Shown piece by piece: positions 1 to 7,654 of a DNA stretch of 41,962 nt (position 1 is the stretch's first letter; the number at the start of each line of letters is the position of its first letter). Below the pieces are notes generated by a model. The model was given only the letters and a program-made list of their open reading frames with translations. It made no database searches and was not told the origin of the DNA. The DNA is taken from positions 1 to 41,962 of the forward strand of contig JAKLHK010000027.1 of the NCBI GenBank assembly GCA_022710185.1, read 5' to 3'. This stretch comes from Bacteroidota bacterium. Its GTDB lineage: Bacteria; Bacteroidota; Bacteroidia; Bacteroidales; JAGNHN01. The position numbers and the translations under genes were made by a program.

Positions 1-788
1 GGATCAGCTTCGTTGGACTTTCAAGGAAATCATTGTTCTGACGCTCATTGACTATGAGCACTGAGCATTGAGCCTTGATCCTTGCCCTCAGGCCGGGCAG
101 GCCTCGTTGCCGGGACGCGACTGCGCCTGCTGCTTCCCTCCCTGCGGTCGGGATCCCGCTGCGCGGGACCGCATCAGCCAAGGTCGCTTTCCCGGCAACT
201 GTATTTAAGCATTAGCTGTCGACTGACCATTCCAATCATCACATAAAGGACTGATCTGGTTGGGTTTTCGCAGGAAGTCATTGTTCTGATGCTCATTGAC
301 TATGAGCCCTGAGCACTGAGCATTGAGCATTGACTTCCGCCCTCAGGCCGGGCAGGCCTCGTTGCCGGGTCGCGACTGCGCCTGCTGCTTCCCTCCCTGC
401 GGTCGGGATCCCGCTGCGCGGGACCGCACCAGCCAAGGTCGCTCCCCCGGCTACTGTATTTAAGCAGTAGCTGTCGACTGACCATTCCAATCATCACATA
501 AAGGACTGATCTGGTTGGGTTTTCGCAGGAAGTCATTGTTCTGATGCTCATTGGCTATGAGCCCTGAGCACTGAGCATTGATTCTTGCCCTCAGGCCGGG
601 CAGGCCTCGTTGCCGGGTCGCGACTGCGCCTGCTGCTTCCCTCCCTGCGGTCGGGATCCCGCTGCGCGGGACCGCACCAGCCAAGGTCGCTCCCCCGGCA
701 ACTGTATTCAGGCCATAGCCGTCGACGGACCTTACCATCCCTCAAGAAATGGATCAATTTCGTTGGACTTTCAAGGAAATCATTGTCT
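1..788. repeat. Tandem array of ~250-bp repeats (three units)
   Basis: Three consecutive copies of a ~250-bp unit are visible. The GC-rich cores (starting CCCTCAGGCCGGGC, ending near CTGTATTTA) lie at about 85-208, 340-462 and 588-709, a period of 255 then 248 bp. Between cores is a less conserved spacer with TGAGCA-type short repeats and an ATCATTGTTCTG block. Positions 1-40 and 750-786 are nearly identical, so the array probably continues left of the window. Each core contains a potential hairpin, GCGGTC...GACCGC, enclosing GGGATCCC and CCCGCTGCGCGGG. The core reads open in several frames, but the same spurious peptide recurs in each copy, so I do not call genes here. No transposase is present. 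Confidence 0.9.
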
Positions 789-897
789 TCTACACACAAT
801 AGATTGAATAATAGGTCAATCTGGCAATCTTTTAATCGAATAATCGAGTATTCTTTCCTTTTCCGGGCTTGACCGTTATCTCAAGGATGATGAACGC

Positions 898-1522
898 TTG
901 TTGAAGGTAATCCGCTCCAGGCGGTCAGATTCTGTATATTGCACTCTTCCTGATTATATAGTCATGCGACCCCACCTGCTCAGGCGCAGCGAAACCTCGG
1001 CTGATCCTGTCAACAGGAGGCTTGATGTACGTATGTGCTTCAGGTACAGCATCGCGAATTTCTGGCCCGTTACATATTACAGCGACACCTTCGCTTTTCC
1101 TCCCCAGGGCAACGGACCCCTGGAAGTTTGCTGCAGCGTTTATGATGACACCAACTCTGTTCCCGGACCCTATAATAGCTGGGGACTCAACGATAGCATC
1201 GTATTTTTTACGACACCTGAGAGCAATTCAGCATCCTTGGGTTGGAGGAGCCATCCTTAACCCGGGAGGAAATCAAGGTATGGTCCAATCCGGTGACTGG
1301 CGATGAGCTGTGGATCTTTCTTCCACGCCGGCCGGCAGGCGATGAGCTGAGCTACCGCTTGACAGACCTCCAAGGCAGGCTGGTGCAGCAGGGTACATTC
1401 CTGAACGGGCAATCCAGTGACCTGAGTTATGCCATACCATCGGATCAGGTATTGGTGTTATGCGTAGAAGGCGGATGGATTATTCGATCATTAGATTATT
1501 CGATTAGAGATTATTCGATTGA
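898..1522 (+). pseudogene. Decayed secreted protein with T9SS sorting domain
   Basis: Two overlapping reading frames together look like the end of one T9SS-exported protein. The first frame (to ~1260) has β-rich text of the kind found before sorting domains, such as PLEVCCSVYDDTNS. The second (from ~1242) contains WSNPVTGDELWIFLP followed by YRLTDLQGRLVQQG, the layout of a type A C-terminal sorting domain (NP motif, then a φxDLxGRxV-like strand). A frameshift near 1235-1260 separates them. The expected C-terminus runs into an ATTATTCGAT short-repeat tract at 1480-1522, which supplies a garbled tail. No convincing start or signal peptide is visible, so only a 3' remnant seems to survive. Confidence 0.6.
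1480..1522. repeat. Short tandem repeat ATTATTCGAT(T/C)...
   Basis: Three imperfect ~15-bp units beginning ATTATTCGAT run head to tail at the 3' end of the decayed T9SS gene. A related ATCGAATAATCGAGTATTC tract lies at about 834-853 near the end of the large repeat array. They belong to the same general class of short low-complexity tracts seen at 2851-3263 and 14446-14676. Confidence 0.6.
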
Positions 1523-1544
1523 GGGGATTATGTGCTTTTCACGC

Positions 1545-1575
1545 TTGACACCTGTGACATAATCCTGTATATTTG
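1545..1575 (+). promoter_or_regulatory. Bacteroidota-type promoter of the DUF4143 ATPase gene
   Basis: TTG at 1545-1547 and TATATTTG at 1568-1575 are separated by 20 bp, matching the Bacteroidota -33/-7 pattern (TTTG, 19-21 bp, TAnnTTTG). The -7 box ends only 6 bp before the ATG at 1582, so the transcript would start at or beside the start codon. That argues against using the TTG at 1573 as the start and suggests a leaderless or nearly leaderless mRNA. Confidence 0.65.
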
Positions 1576-1581
1576 CTCAGT

Positions 1582-2841
1582 ATGTGGGGAAATATACAGG
1601 TAAAGAGGCAATTGTCCACCCTGCTTCCGCCGGTCGGAAAGCGGAGTATAGTGTTGGTCACCGGGGCAAGGCAAACGGGTAAGACCACACTGGTACGCTC
1701 GGGCTATGCTCAATTGCCGTATTATAATCTCGATGCTATTGAACTCAGGGAGCAGCTGGGTCGGATCAGCAGTTTCCGTTGGGGACTGGATGTAGGCGAA
1801 GCGGTGATCGATGAGGTACAGAAAGCCCCACAGCTGATGGAAAAGCTGAAGTATGCAATGGATGAGCAGGCTATAAGGTTTAGTGTGCTAACGGGATCGG
1901 CCCAGCTTATGCTTCTTCGCAGCGTTAGAGAGACCCTTGCTGGAAGAATCACTCTTTTCGAGTTGTTTCCCTTTATGTTTCAGGAAATGCTGGCGCCGGA
2001 CAGGGTCGTACGACCCGAACCTCTTTTCTTTAAATTGGTTTCTGGCGGTTCCCTGGATGAAGTCTTGGAAGCCCTTCCGTCCGTATTGCTCGGAATGGAG
2101 CAGGACAAAGCTGCACAAACAGAGTCCTTCCTGTATACCGTTGGCGGGATGCCTCCCCTCATCCATATTGCCCTTGAGCGCGAGCGTCAATTCTGGACCA
2201 GCGACTACAACCAAACCTATCTGGAGCGCGATCTGGCTGACCTGGCGAGCCTGAACGACCTAAAGCCATTTCGCCGCTTTCACCAGCTGTCAGCCCTCAG
2301 GGCAGGGCAGCTTCTTTCTTATTCCGACCTGGCGAGGGATGCAGGCATTGCTGTGGAAACCGCCAGGCGCTACCTGGAATACCTGAGGATATCCTATCAG
2401 GCCTTTCTGGTGCAGCCCTATTACCGCAACCTTACCAGCACATTGGTGAAGACCCCCAAGCTTTACTGGTTCGACAACGGTTTATTGAGGCATTTGTCGG
2501 GTTTGGGTTCCGTTCCCGACACCGGATCCTTGTACGAGAATTACCTGGCTGCTGAACTGATGAAATACATCCGAACGATGCGTCTCGACCTGAAGCTCTA
2601 TTTCTATCTCACGCGATCAGGGATGGAGGTGGATTTTTTACTCGAATCCACTGCCGGTGTATTGGGAATAGAAGTTAAGAACAGAGACGACGTAGTGAAG
2701 AGCGATTTCTCCCGCCTCAAAGCCTTAGGTCAGGCCCTTGGGGAGGCCTGGCTAGGCGGTTTGGTGGTATACCGCGGCAACACCCTTTATCAGCAGGAAC
2801 CCGGTTTCTGGGCAGTACCCTCGACGCGCCTGCTGCAGTGA
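1582..2841 (+). CDS. AAA ATPase with C-terminal DUF4143 domain
   Basis: Member of the COG1373 family of P-loop ATPases (AAA_14 plus DUF4143). The N-terminal half carries a Walker A motif GARQTGKTT, a Walker B motif AVIDEVQKAP and a sensor-like LTGSAQLML. The C-terminal half has the DUF4143 pattern, with a winged-helix-like stretch (LARDAGIAVETARRYLEYL), the YWFDNGLLRHL segment and the conserved restriction-nuclease-like MEVDFLL...GIEVKN end. About 419 residues is normal for the family, so it appears intact. I prefer the ATG at 1582 because the promoter -7 box overlaps the alternative TTG at 1573. The molecular role of these proteins is poorly defined; they are common in accessory DNA. The gene is bracketed by copies of the large GC-rich repeat. 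Confidence 0.88.
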   Translation: MWGNIQVKRQLSTLLPPVGKRSIVLVTGARQTGKTTLVRSGYAQLPYYNLDAIELREQLGRISSFRWGLDVGEAVIDEVQKAPQLMEKLKYAMDEQAIRFSVLTGSAQLMLLRSVRETLAGRITLFELFPFMFQEMLAPDRVVRPEPLFFKLVSGGSLDEVLEALPSVLLGMEQDKAAQTESFLYTVGGMPPLIHIALERERQFWTSDYNQTYLERDLADLASLNDLKPFRRFHQLSALRAGQLLSYSDLARDAGIAVETARRYLEYLRISYQAFLVQPYYRNLTSTLVKTPKLYWFDNGLLRHLSGLGSVPDTGSLYENYLAAELMKYIRTMRLDLKLYFYLTRSGMEVDFLLESTAGVLGIEVKNRDDVVKSDFSRLKALGQALGEAWLGGLVVYRGNTLYQQEPGFWAVPSTRLLQ

Positions 2842-2850
2842 AATGGGGAT

Positions 2851-2911
2851 GTTCTGTGTTCTATGTACTATGTTCTATGTTCTATGTTCTATGGTCTATG
2901 GTCATTGTCTA
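2851..2911. repeat. Heptanucleotide array (GTTCTAT)n
   Basis: Seven-base units of the form GTTCTAT/GTTCTGT run almost without break from just after the ATPase stop codon towards the fourth large repeat core. The same unit occurs in the opposite orientation (ATAGAAC) at 14609-14673. Confidence 0.8.
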
Positions 2912-2949
2912 TGAGCACTGCGAAATGCGAAATGATAAATGAATTTCTA

Positions 2950-3090
2950 CCCTCAGGCCGGGCGGGCCTCGTTGCCGGGTCGCGACTGCGCCTGCTGCTT
3001 CCCTCCCTGCGGTCGGGATCCCGCTGCGCGGGACCGCACCAGCCAAGGTCGCTTTCCCGGCAACTGTATTTAAACAGTAGCTGTCGCCTG
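2950..3090. repeat. Fourth copy of the GC-rich repeat core
   Basis: Nearly identical to the cores at 85, 340 and 588, from CCCTCAGGCCGGGC to CTGTATTTA and on into AACAGTAGCTGTCG. It is in the same orientation and ~2.2 kb from the array. It lies between two short-repeat tracts downstream of the DUF4143 gene, so that gene and the decayed T9SS gene are bracketed by direct repeats. Confidence 0.9.
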
Positions 3091-3124
3091 ACCAGGATCT
3101 TTCGTCAATCGTCAATCCGTCTTC

Positions 3125-3263
3125 ATTTCTTGTTTCTTGTTTCTTGTTCCTCTTCTTCTCCCCAATAACCCTTAACTTTCAACCCCAAACCCCCATCTTC
3201 TAACTTCTAACTTCTAAATTCTAAATTCTAAATTCTAACTTCTAACTTCTAACTCCCAACTCC
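3125..3263. repeat. Heptanucleotide arrays (TTTCTTG)n and (TTCTAAC)n
   Basis: TTTCTTG units occupy 3125-3150. From about 3196 to the base before the start codon at 3265 there are some nine TTCTAAC/TTCTAAA units, then AACTCCC-type units. The tract is strongly pyrimidine-rich and abuts the mazG-like ATG, so it would form most of the 5' leader if transcription starts upstream. No TAnnTTTG box was found between it and the previous gene. Confidence 0.8.
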
Positions 3264-3264
3264 C

Positions 3265-3603
3265 ATGCCCCTCATCCACGAGCTCACCCGCGAACTGGTC
3301 CGCTTCCGCGACGAGCGCGACTGGAGCCAGTTCCACGACACCAAGAACCTGGCCATCGCCTTATCCATTGAAGCCGCCGAGTTGAACGAGCTATTCCTCT
3401 GGAAGACCGTGGAGGAAGCCGAGAAGGTGGACAAGGCCCGGATAAGCGAGGAGCTGGCTGATGTGCTGGCCTTTGCCCTGCTTCTGGCCGAGAAGCACGG
3501 ACTGGATGTAGGGGAGATCGTGTTGCAGAAGATCCGCCGCAACGCGGAGAAATACCCGGTGGACAAGGCCAAAGGGACGGCGGCGAAGTATACGGACTTA
3601 TGA
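3265..3603 (+). CDS. MazG-like nucleotide pyrophosphohydrolase (dCTPase/RS21-C6 type)
   Basis: Short all-α NTP pyrophosphohydrolase that hydrolyses (d)NTPs to the monophosphate and pyrophosphate; the RS21-C6 branch favours dCTP-type substrates. The sequence has the branch hallmarks: a RDERDWSQFHDTKNLA entry, metal-binding ExxE at residues 36-39 in the EAAEL helix, W46, and the second acidic pair EELADVL (E63, D66). At 112 residues it is full length for this single-domain family. The ATG directly follows a heptanucleotide array. It lies 26 bp upstream of an HNH nuclease gene on the same strand, probably one transcript. House-cleaning of damaged nucleotides is the usual role; a part in phage defence is possible from context only. 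Confidence 0.88.
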   Translation: MPLIHELTRELVRFRDERDWSQFHDTKNLAIALSIEAAELNELFLWKTVEEAEKVDKARISEELADVLAFALLLAEKHGLDVGEIVLQKIRRNAEKYPVDKAKGTAAKYTDL

Positions 3604-3629
3604 GGAGTTATCGATAATAGCATTGCGCG

Positions 3630-4517
3630 ATGGACGACCTGATTCGCATGGCATCCTTTGATTGGCTGGAGAAGCAAAGGCAGTTTCACGGAGATGTGAT
3701 GCCACGTAGGCTGCTGGAAGCAGGTTTCGAATTTCAGGGACAGCGGATAACTTTGATCGGCCCTTCAGGGATATGGAAGCCTAAAATGATGGAGTTACCG
3801 ATTTCTATCACTACTATTCCAAATGGTACATATAAGGATGGATCGCCGGAAGATGGCTTGATTGAATACTGCTATCGGGGAACCGATATCTATCATCCCG
3901 ACAATGTGGGTTTGCGCCGATTGATGCAGGAACAGAAGCCTGTCTTCTATTTTCGTTGCCTGACGCCCGGCCGTTACTTTGTTGCCTGGCCTGTATACAT
4001 TGTGGGTGATGATCCGAACCGATTGATGTTTACCGTGGCTGTGGAAGATCAGGTTGTTTTGCGCGAGCCGAACCTCGTGGCAGAGCCTCAGGCCCTTTAT
4101 CGGCGCTCGTATCTGACTTCTACGATGAAGGTAAGGCTGCATCAGCAGTCCTTCCGGGAGCGGGTGCTCCGGGCATACAGCAACCAGTGCGCCCTGTGCC
4201 GGCTCAAGCACCCTGAATTGCTGGATGCCGCGCACATCATCGGTGATAGGGATGATTTCGGCGACCCTGTGGTGCAGAATGGATTATCCTTATGCAAGAT
4301 CCACCACGCCGCCTTCGACCGCAACATCCTGGGCGTGAGTCCGGATTATATCATCAAGGTTCGGGAAGATATCCTGGAAGAGATCGATGGTCCGATGCTG
4401 AAATACGGGTTGCAGTCTCTGGAGAATAATAAGATCAGTCTGCCCACCCGTCGTCAGGAGTGGCCGGATAGGGAGCGGCTGGAGACACGCTTTGGAGAGT
4501 TTTTGAGGGCGGGGTGA
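3630..4517 (+). CDS. HNH endonuclease (predicted restriction-type)
   Basis: The C-terminal ~110 residues form an HNH nuclease: zinc-binding C187xxC190, the catalytic AHI core at residues 200-204, N217 in QNGLSLC, and C222xxHH225-226 followed by AAFD. This is the arrangement of HNH_2-type predicted restriction endonucleases (COG3440-like). The N-terminal ~165 residues are a separate β-rich domain with tracts such as VFYFRCLTPGRYFVAWPVYIV; in related proteins such domains read DNA or modified bases, but I cannot name this one. At 295 residues the protein looks intact. It follows the mazG-like gene by 26 bp. No cognate methyltransferase is seen, which fits a nuclease acting on modified or foreign DNA rather than a classical type II pair. 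Confidence 0.85.
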   Translation: MDDLIRMASFDWLEKQRQFHGDVMPRRLLEAGFEFQGQRITLIGPSGIWKPKMMELPISITTIPNGTYKDGSPEDGLIEYCYRGTDIYHPDNVGLRRLMQEQKPVFYFRCLTPGRYFVAWPVYIVGDDPNRLMFTVAVEDQVVLREPNLVAEPQALYRRSYLTSTMKVRLHQQSFRERVLRAYSNQCALCRLKHPELLDAAHIIGDRDDFGDPVVQNGLSLCKIHHAAFDRNILGVSPDYIIKVREDILEEIDGPMLKYGLQSLENNKISLPTRRQEWPDRERLETRFGEFLRAG

Positions 4518-4529
4518 TGGATAGTCGTA

Positions 4530-4628
4530 CTATGTTGTTCCGTATATTTCGGTTAGAAATTGCTTGCCTTTCTCGGCGGTTGTGTATTTCTGACTTTGAC
4601 CCTCGGTGAGTTGGGGTTGGTCATACAT
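4530..4628 (-). pseudogene. C-terminal scrap of a winged-helix-like gene
   Basis: A 32-codon reading frame on the minus strand contains QSQKYTTAEKGKQFL, a common ending of winged-helix domains (wing strand followed by YxxTxKGxxFL helix). Stop codons lie directly upstream in frame. It sits in an otherwise gene-less 4518-4903 stretch beside a clearly truncated DUF262 gene, so I read it as the tail of a decayed gene. Short length makes this uncertain. Confidence 0.35.
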
Positions 4629-4903
4629 TCAGGTTCAACCGATTGAAGTGACAATTATTAACTGTGCCTGAAGGTATGCTTGGTGGAAAATCCTGACCAG
4701 AACATTAGCTCATTCATCGAAATAGGTTTGAGACTAAGCTGAAGAATGCGATCAGGTAGTCTACCCTTATATGTAACAACCTTGTAACTTTCTTAAGCAA
4801 CCTGGAATTTTATGTGGCACCCACGCTACGTGACTAATATCCAGGCAATCCAAATCCACCAACTGTCGTTGACAACGTTCCAGGTAAGATTTCATAGTTG
4901 AGT
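4629..4903. other. Intergenic stretch without recognisable features
   Basis: I found no open frame, repeat or convincing promoter here. Composition is more AT-rich than the flanking genes, and the stretch lies between two gene remnants, so it may be decayed coding sequence. Confidence 0.4.
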
Positions 4904-5188
4904 TTATAGCACCGAAAAATACTCCCTGATCTTCACCGCCATCAACTTTCGCCGCTCGATGAGAAAGTCCTGGTATGAAAGATGGTTACCGTCGAAGATG
5001 CTCTCCGGGACACAGTTCATCCGAAGATTTTCCACTAGTTCCTCCCTGCTGTCAATGCCCGTTAGCACCTGGGTACCACTCCACACGAAGGGCCGCTGAA
5101 TCTCAGGAATGGCAATTTCTCCGTCCCTTACCCAGGTCAACAGGGAAGCGATCATGTACTGGTTTACACTGTACTTCTGTGTTTGCAT
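4904..5188 (-). pseudogene. Internally deleted DUF262 (GmrSD/ParB-like nuclease family) gene
   Basis: The 94-residue frame joins two ends of a DUF262 protein. Residues 1-~42 match the family N-terminus, with the diagnostic IPEIQRPFVWSGTQV (the (I/V)PxxQRxFVW motif of the ParB/Srx-like NTPase-nuclease fold). The remainder, from about ELVENLRMN to LIERRKLMAVKIREYF, resembles the extreme C-terminus of DUF262/DUF1524-type proteins, where the chain ends in an R-R-x-L-M-A-x-K-I helix. Full members are about 500-700 residues, so most of the gene is missing through an in-frame deletion. DUF262 proteins include the type IV restriction enzyme GmrSD. It is divergent from the WYL regulator gene. Confidence 0.7.
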
Positions 5189-5235
5189 AGTTCCGGCAGG
5201 CGAATGGATGGACAATGTAGTAAAATTCCGTTTTG

Positions 5236-5243
5236 TATATTTG
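5236..5243 (+). promoter_or_regulatory. TAnnTTTG -7 box of the WYL regulator gene
   Basis: TATATTTG ends 29 bp before the ATG at 5273. No good TTTG -33 element is found at the right distance, so activation or autoregulation is possible. Confidence 0.5.
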
Positions 5244-5272
5244 ACTGAACGGATTATTTCATTCTCCCCCCC

Positions 5273-6169
5273 ATGCACCACACCACCATCCGCCGTTATA
5301 CCCTCATCATCGAGAAGATCAGCCGAAGGCAGTACCCCAGCTTCTGCGAGATCAGGGACTTCCTGGGCGACCACGACTTTCGGGTGTCGGACCGCACCAT
5401 ACAGCGCGACATTGAACAGATCCGCGTGGAGTTCGGACTGGAGATCACCTACGACCGCCACCGCAACGGCTATTTCATCAACGAAGACCTCAGCTTCAAT
5501 ATCGAGGGCTTCCTGCGCTTCCTGGAAATCGTGAACACGGCGGAACTGCTCACCGAAAGCCTGAAGGAAAGCCGCAACGCGCTCAATTATATCGCCTTCG
5601 ATGCCGCAGGGCACCTCCGCAACATCGCCTGCCTCAAGCCCCTACTGCAGGCCGTGAGAGAACACCGGAGGGTACGCTTCGACCACGAAAACTTCGAGAC
5701 AGGCCTGGTGAAGCCCTACCTTCTTGAACCCTACCTGCTCAAGGAATACCTCAACCGCTGGTACCTGGTGGGCCGGCTGGAAAAGTCGGATACCTTCTGG
5801 AACTTCGGCATCGACCGCATCCACAACCTCAGGGTGGAAGACGAGGTCTTCGTGCCTGACCCCAAGGCAGACCCCGCTTCCAACTTCAGGGACATCATCG
5901 GGCTAACCTACAGCGTAGGACTGAAGGAAAGCGTGGAACTGAGCTTCACCCCCCTGCAGGGAAAATACGTCAAGGCCCTCCCCCTCCACCACTCCCAGGA
6001 GATCCTGTCCGATGGCCCGGAAGGGCTGCACCTCCGCCTTCGCCTCATCCCCAACCTGGAGTTCCGCCAGCGCATCCTGATGCTGGGGCCCAACGTCAAG
6101 GTCCTCAGCCCAGCCTGGCTGGTGGACGATATCCGCCAGATGCTGCAGGCGGCGGCGGCGCAATATTAG
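5273..6169 (+). CDS. WYL-domain transcriptional regulator
   Basis: Residues 1-60 form a DeoR/HTH_11-type winged helix, with YPSFCEIRDFLG and VSDRTIQRDIEQIR as the recognition helix (SxRTIxRDIxxL pattern). The WYL domain starts near residue 125; its signature W163-Y164-L165 occurs in NRWYLVGRLE, with conserved basic FDHEN and EPYLLKEY stretches. The C-terminal ~90 residues are the WCX-type extension. WYL proteins are ligand-sensing regulators, often of defence loci, where the WYL fold is thought to bind nucleotides or nucleic-acid ends. The gene precedes rmuC and the DUF2779 nuclease on the same strand, making those its plausible targets. Length (298) is typical and no damage is seen. Confidence 0.9.
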   Translation: MHHTTIRRYTLIIEKISRRQYPSFCEIRDFLGDHDFRVSDRTIQRDIEQIRVEFGLEITYDRHRNGYFINEDLSFNIEGFLRFLEIVNTAELLTESLKESRNALNYIAFDAAGHLRNIACLKPLLQAVREHRRVRFDHENFETGLVKPYLLEPYLLKEYLNRWYLVGRLEKSDTFWNFGIDRIHNLRVEDEVFVPDPKADPASNFRDIIGLTYSVGLKESVELSFTPLQGKYVKALPLHHSQEILSDGPEGLHLRLRLIPNLEFRQRILMLGPNVKVLSPAWLVDDIRQMLQAAAAQY

Positions 6170-6326
6170 CGCCTCCACGACATCAATTGACGTAGCAGGG
6201 CCCTATGTTTGCCCTATTCCAATACCGCGGTACTGAAAGGCTGGGGTTACTCCCTGTATTTTAGGCTGGTGACATAGGCCATGATACCTTCAGTTAAGAG
6301 AAAGTAATCCAATAATTTATAACAAT

Positions 6327-7601
6327 ATGACACAGAGTCTGATTATCCTCCTGCTCTTGCTTTCAGCAAGCACCCTCCTGGTGCTGCTGCTCCGCAAACC
6401 TGACCGTGGTGCAGAAGTACACCTCCGGCGCATCGAAGAAGCTCAGCAACGCATCACTGCCCTTCTCGACCGAACAGATGCCACGCTCAGGGAGGAGTTC
6501 CAGCGCAACCGTACCGAATCGAACGAAATCGCCAGGACCAATCGTGATGAACTTGCCGGAACGCTAAAGGCCTCCAACGATCAGTTCGCTGCGAACGTGA
6601 AGGACCTGAAGGAAGCGATTGAAAAACAGCTTATTGACATCCGCACGGACAACAACACCCGGCTGGAGGAGATGCGTGTGACCGTGGACGAGAAACTACA
6701 GAAAACACTGAATGAGCGACTTTCCCAATCGTTTAGAACAGTAGGCGACCAATTGGAGGCCGTCCAGCGGGGCCTGGGCGAAATGAAGAACCTGGCGACA
6801 GACGTTGGTGGGCTTAAAAAGGTGCTGGCCAATGTCAAACAGCGCGGTGGCATAGGGGAAGTGCAGCTGGCTATGCTGCTGGAACAAATCCTGGCACCCG
6901 GCCAGTATGAAGCAAATGTACATACGCGGTCCGGTAGCGGGGAAGTGGTGGAGTTTGCCATCAAACTGCCCGGGAAGGACGATGATGGTAAACACATCTG
7001 GCTCCCGGTTGACGCGAAATTCCCGAAGGACGTCTATGAGCAGCTCCAGGACGCATACGAATTGGCGGATCCGGATGCTATCGCACAGCAACAGCGACAG
7101 TTCGATGCAGCTATAAAAAAGAGTGCAAAGGACATCCGCGACAAGTACCTTGATCCGCCGGTTACCACAGACTTCGGCATAATGTTCCTACCTTTCGAAG
7201 GGATATACGCCGAGGTGGTCCGCAAGGCCGCCCTGCTTGAGGAGCTTATGCACACTTACAAGGTTATCGTCACAGGCCCAACCACCCTGGCGGCTATTCT
7301 CAACAGTCTGCAGATGGGTTTTCGGACCCTGGCCATCGAGAAACGCAGCAGTGAAGTTTGGCAGATCCTCGGAGCGGTAAAGACAGAATTTGGAAAGTTC
7401 AGTGACTATCTTGGCAAGGCTCAACGGAATATCCAGACAGGACTCGATCAATTGGAAGGTGTGGTTGGGACCCGCACCAAGGCGATTCAGCGTAGGCTGA
7501 AAAATGTGACTGCCCTGAACGAGGCCGAATCACAGGCCCTGCTCCCTGAACTGAACGACAACAGTGATGACCTTCCCGATGAGGATGAAAGCATAGTTTA
7601 A
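6327..7601 (+). CDS. rmuC: DNA recombination protein RmuC
   Basis: Starts with a single membrane segment (about residues 3-22, SLIILLLLLSASTLLVLLL), then a long coiled coil (~30-170, many TxxxR/ExxR heptads), then the RmuC domain with family signatures such as GGIGEVQL, LPVDAKFP and the YEQL...DPDA helix region, DFGIMFLPFEGIYAE and TTLAAILNSLQMGFRTLAIEK. RmuC proteins are membrane-anchored, have a predicted restriction-nuclease-like fold and suppress rearrangements at inverted repeats. At 424 residues it is full length. It is separated from the WYL gene by 157 bp and precedes the DUF2779 gene by 53 bp. RmuC is a general genome protein, but its position between a WYL regulator and a double nuclease makes an accessory role worth considering. 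Confidence 0.93.
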   Translation: MTQSLIILLLLLSASTLLVLLLRKPDRGAEVHLRRIEEAQQRITALLDRTDATLREEFQRNRTESNEIARTNRDELAGTLKASNDQFAANVKDLKEAIEKQLIDIRTDNNTRLEEMRVTVDEKLQKTLNERLSQSFRTVGDQLEAVQRGLGEMKNLATDVGGLKKVLANVKQRGGIGEVQLAMLLEQILAPGQYEANVHTRSGSGEVVEFAIKLPGKDDDGKHIWLPVDAKFPKDVYEQLQDAYELADPDAIAQQQRQFDAAIKKSAKDIRDKYLDPPVTTDFGIMFLPFEGIYAEVVRKAALLEELMHTYKVIVTGPTTLAAILNSLQMGFRTLAIEKRSSEVWQILGAVKTEFGKFSDYLGKAQRNIQTGLDQLEGVVGTRTKAIQRRLKNVTALNEAESQALLPELNDNSDDLPDEDESIV

Positions 7602-7654
7602 TATCCATGCTTCATTATTAGTAATACGTTGTACGGTTTTCGATATTCAGCAGG

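Noticed and set aside
1..788. Possible CRISPR array
   Set aside because: The period is ~250 bp with a ~120-bp conserved core, far longer than CRISPR repeats, and no cas genes are present.
293..872. Several 60-95-codon open frames on both strands in the left repeat array
   Set aside because: They repeat the same arginine-rich translation in every repeat copy and are explained by the GC-rich core; no start signals or family resemblance.
5273..5614. Minus-strand extension of the DUF262 remnant to 5614
   Set aside because: The extra part overlaps the WYL regulator antisense; the DUF262 homology starts at the ATG at 5188.
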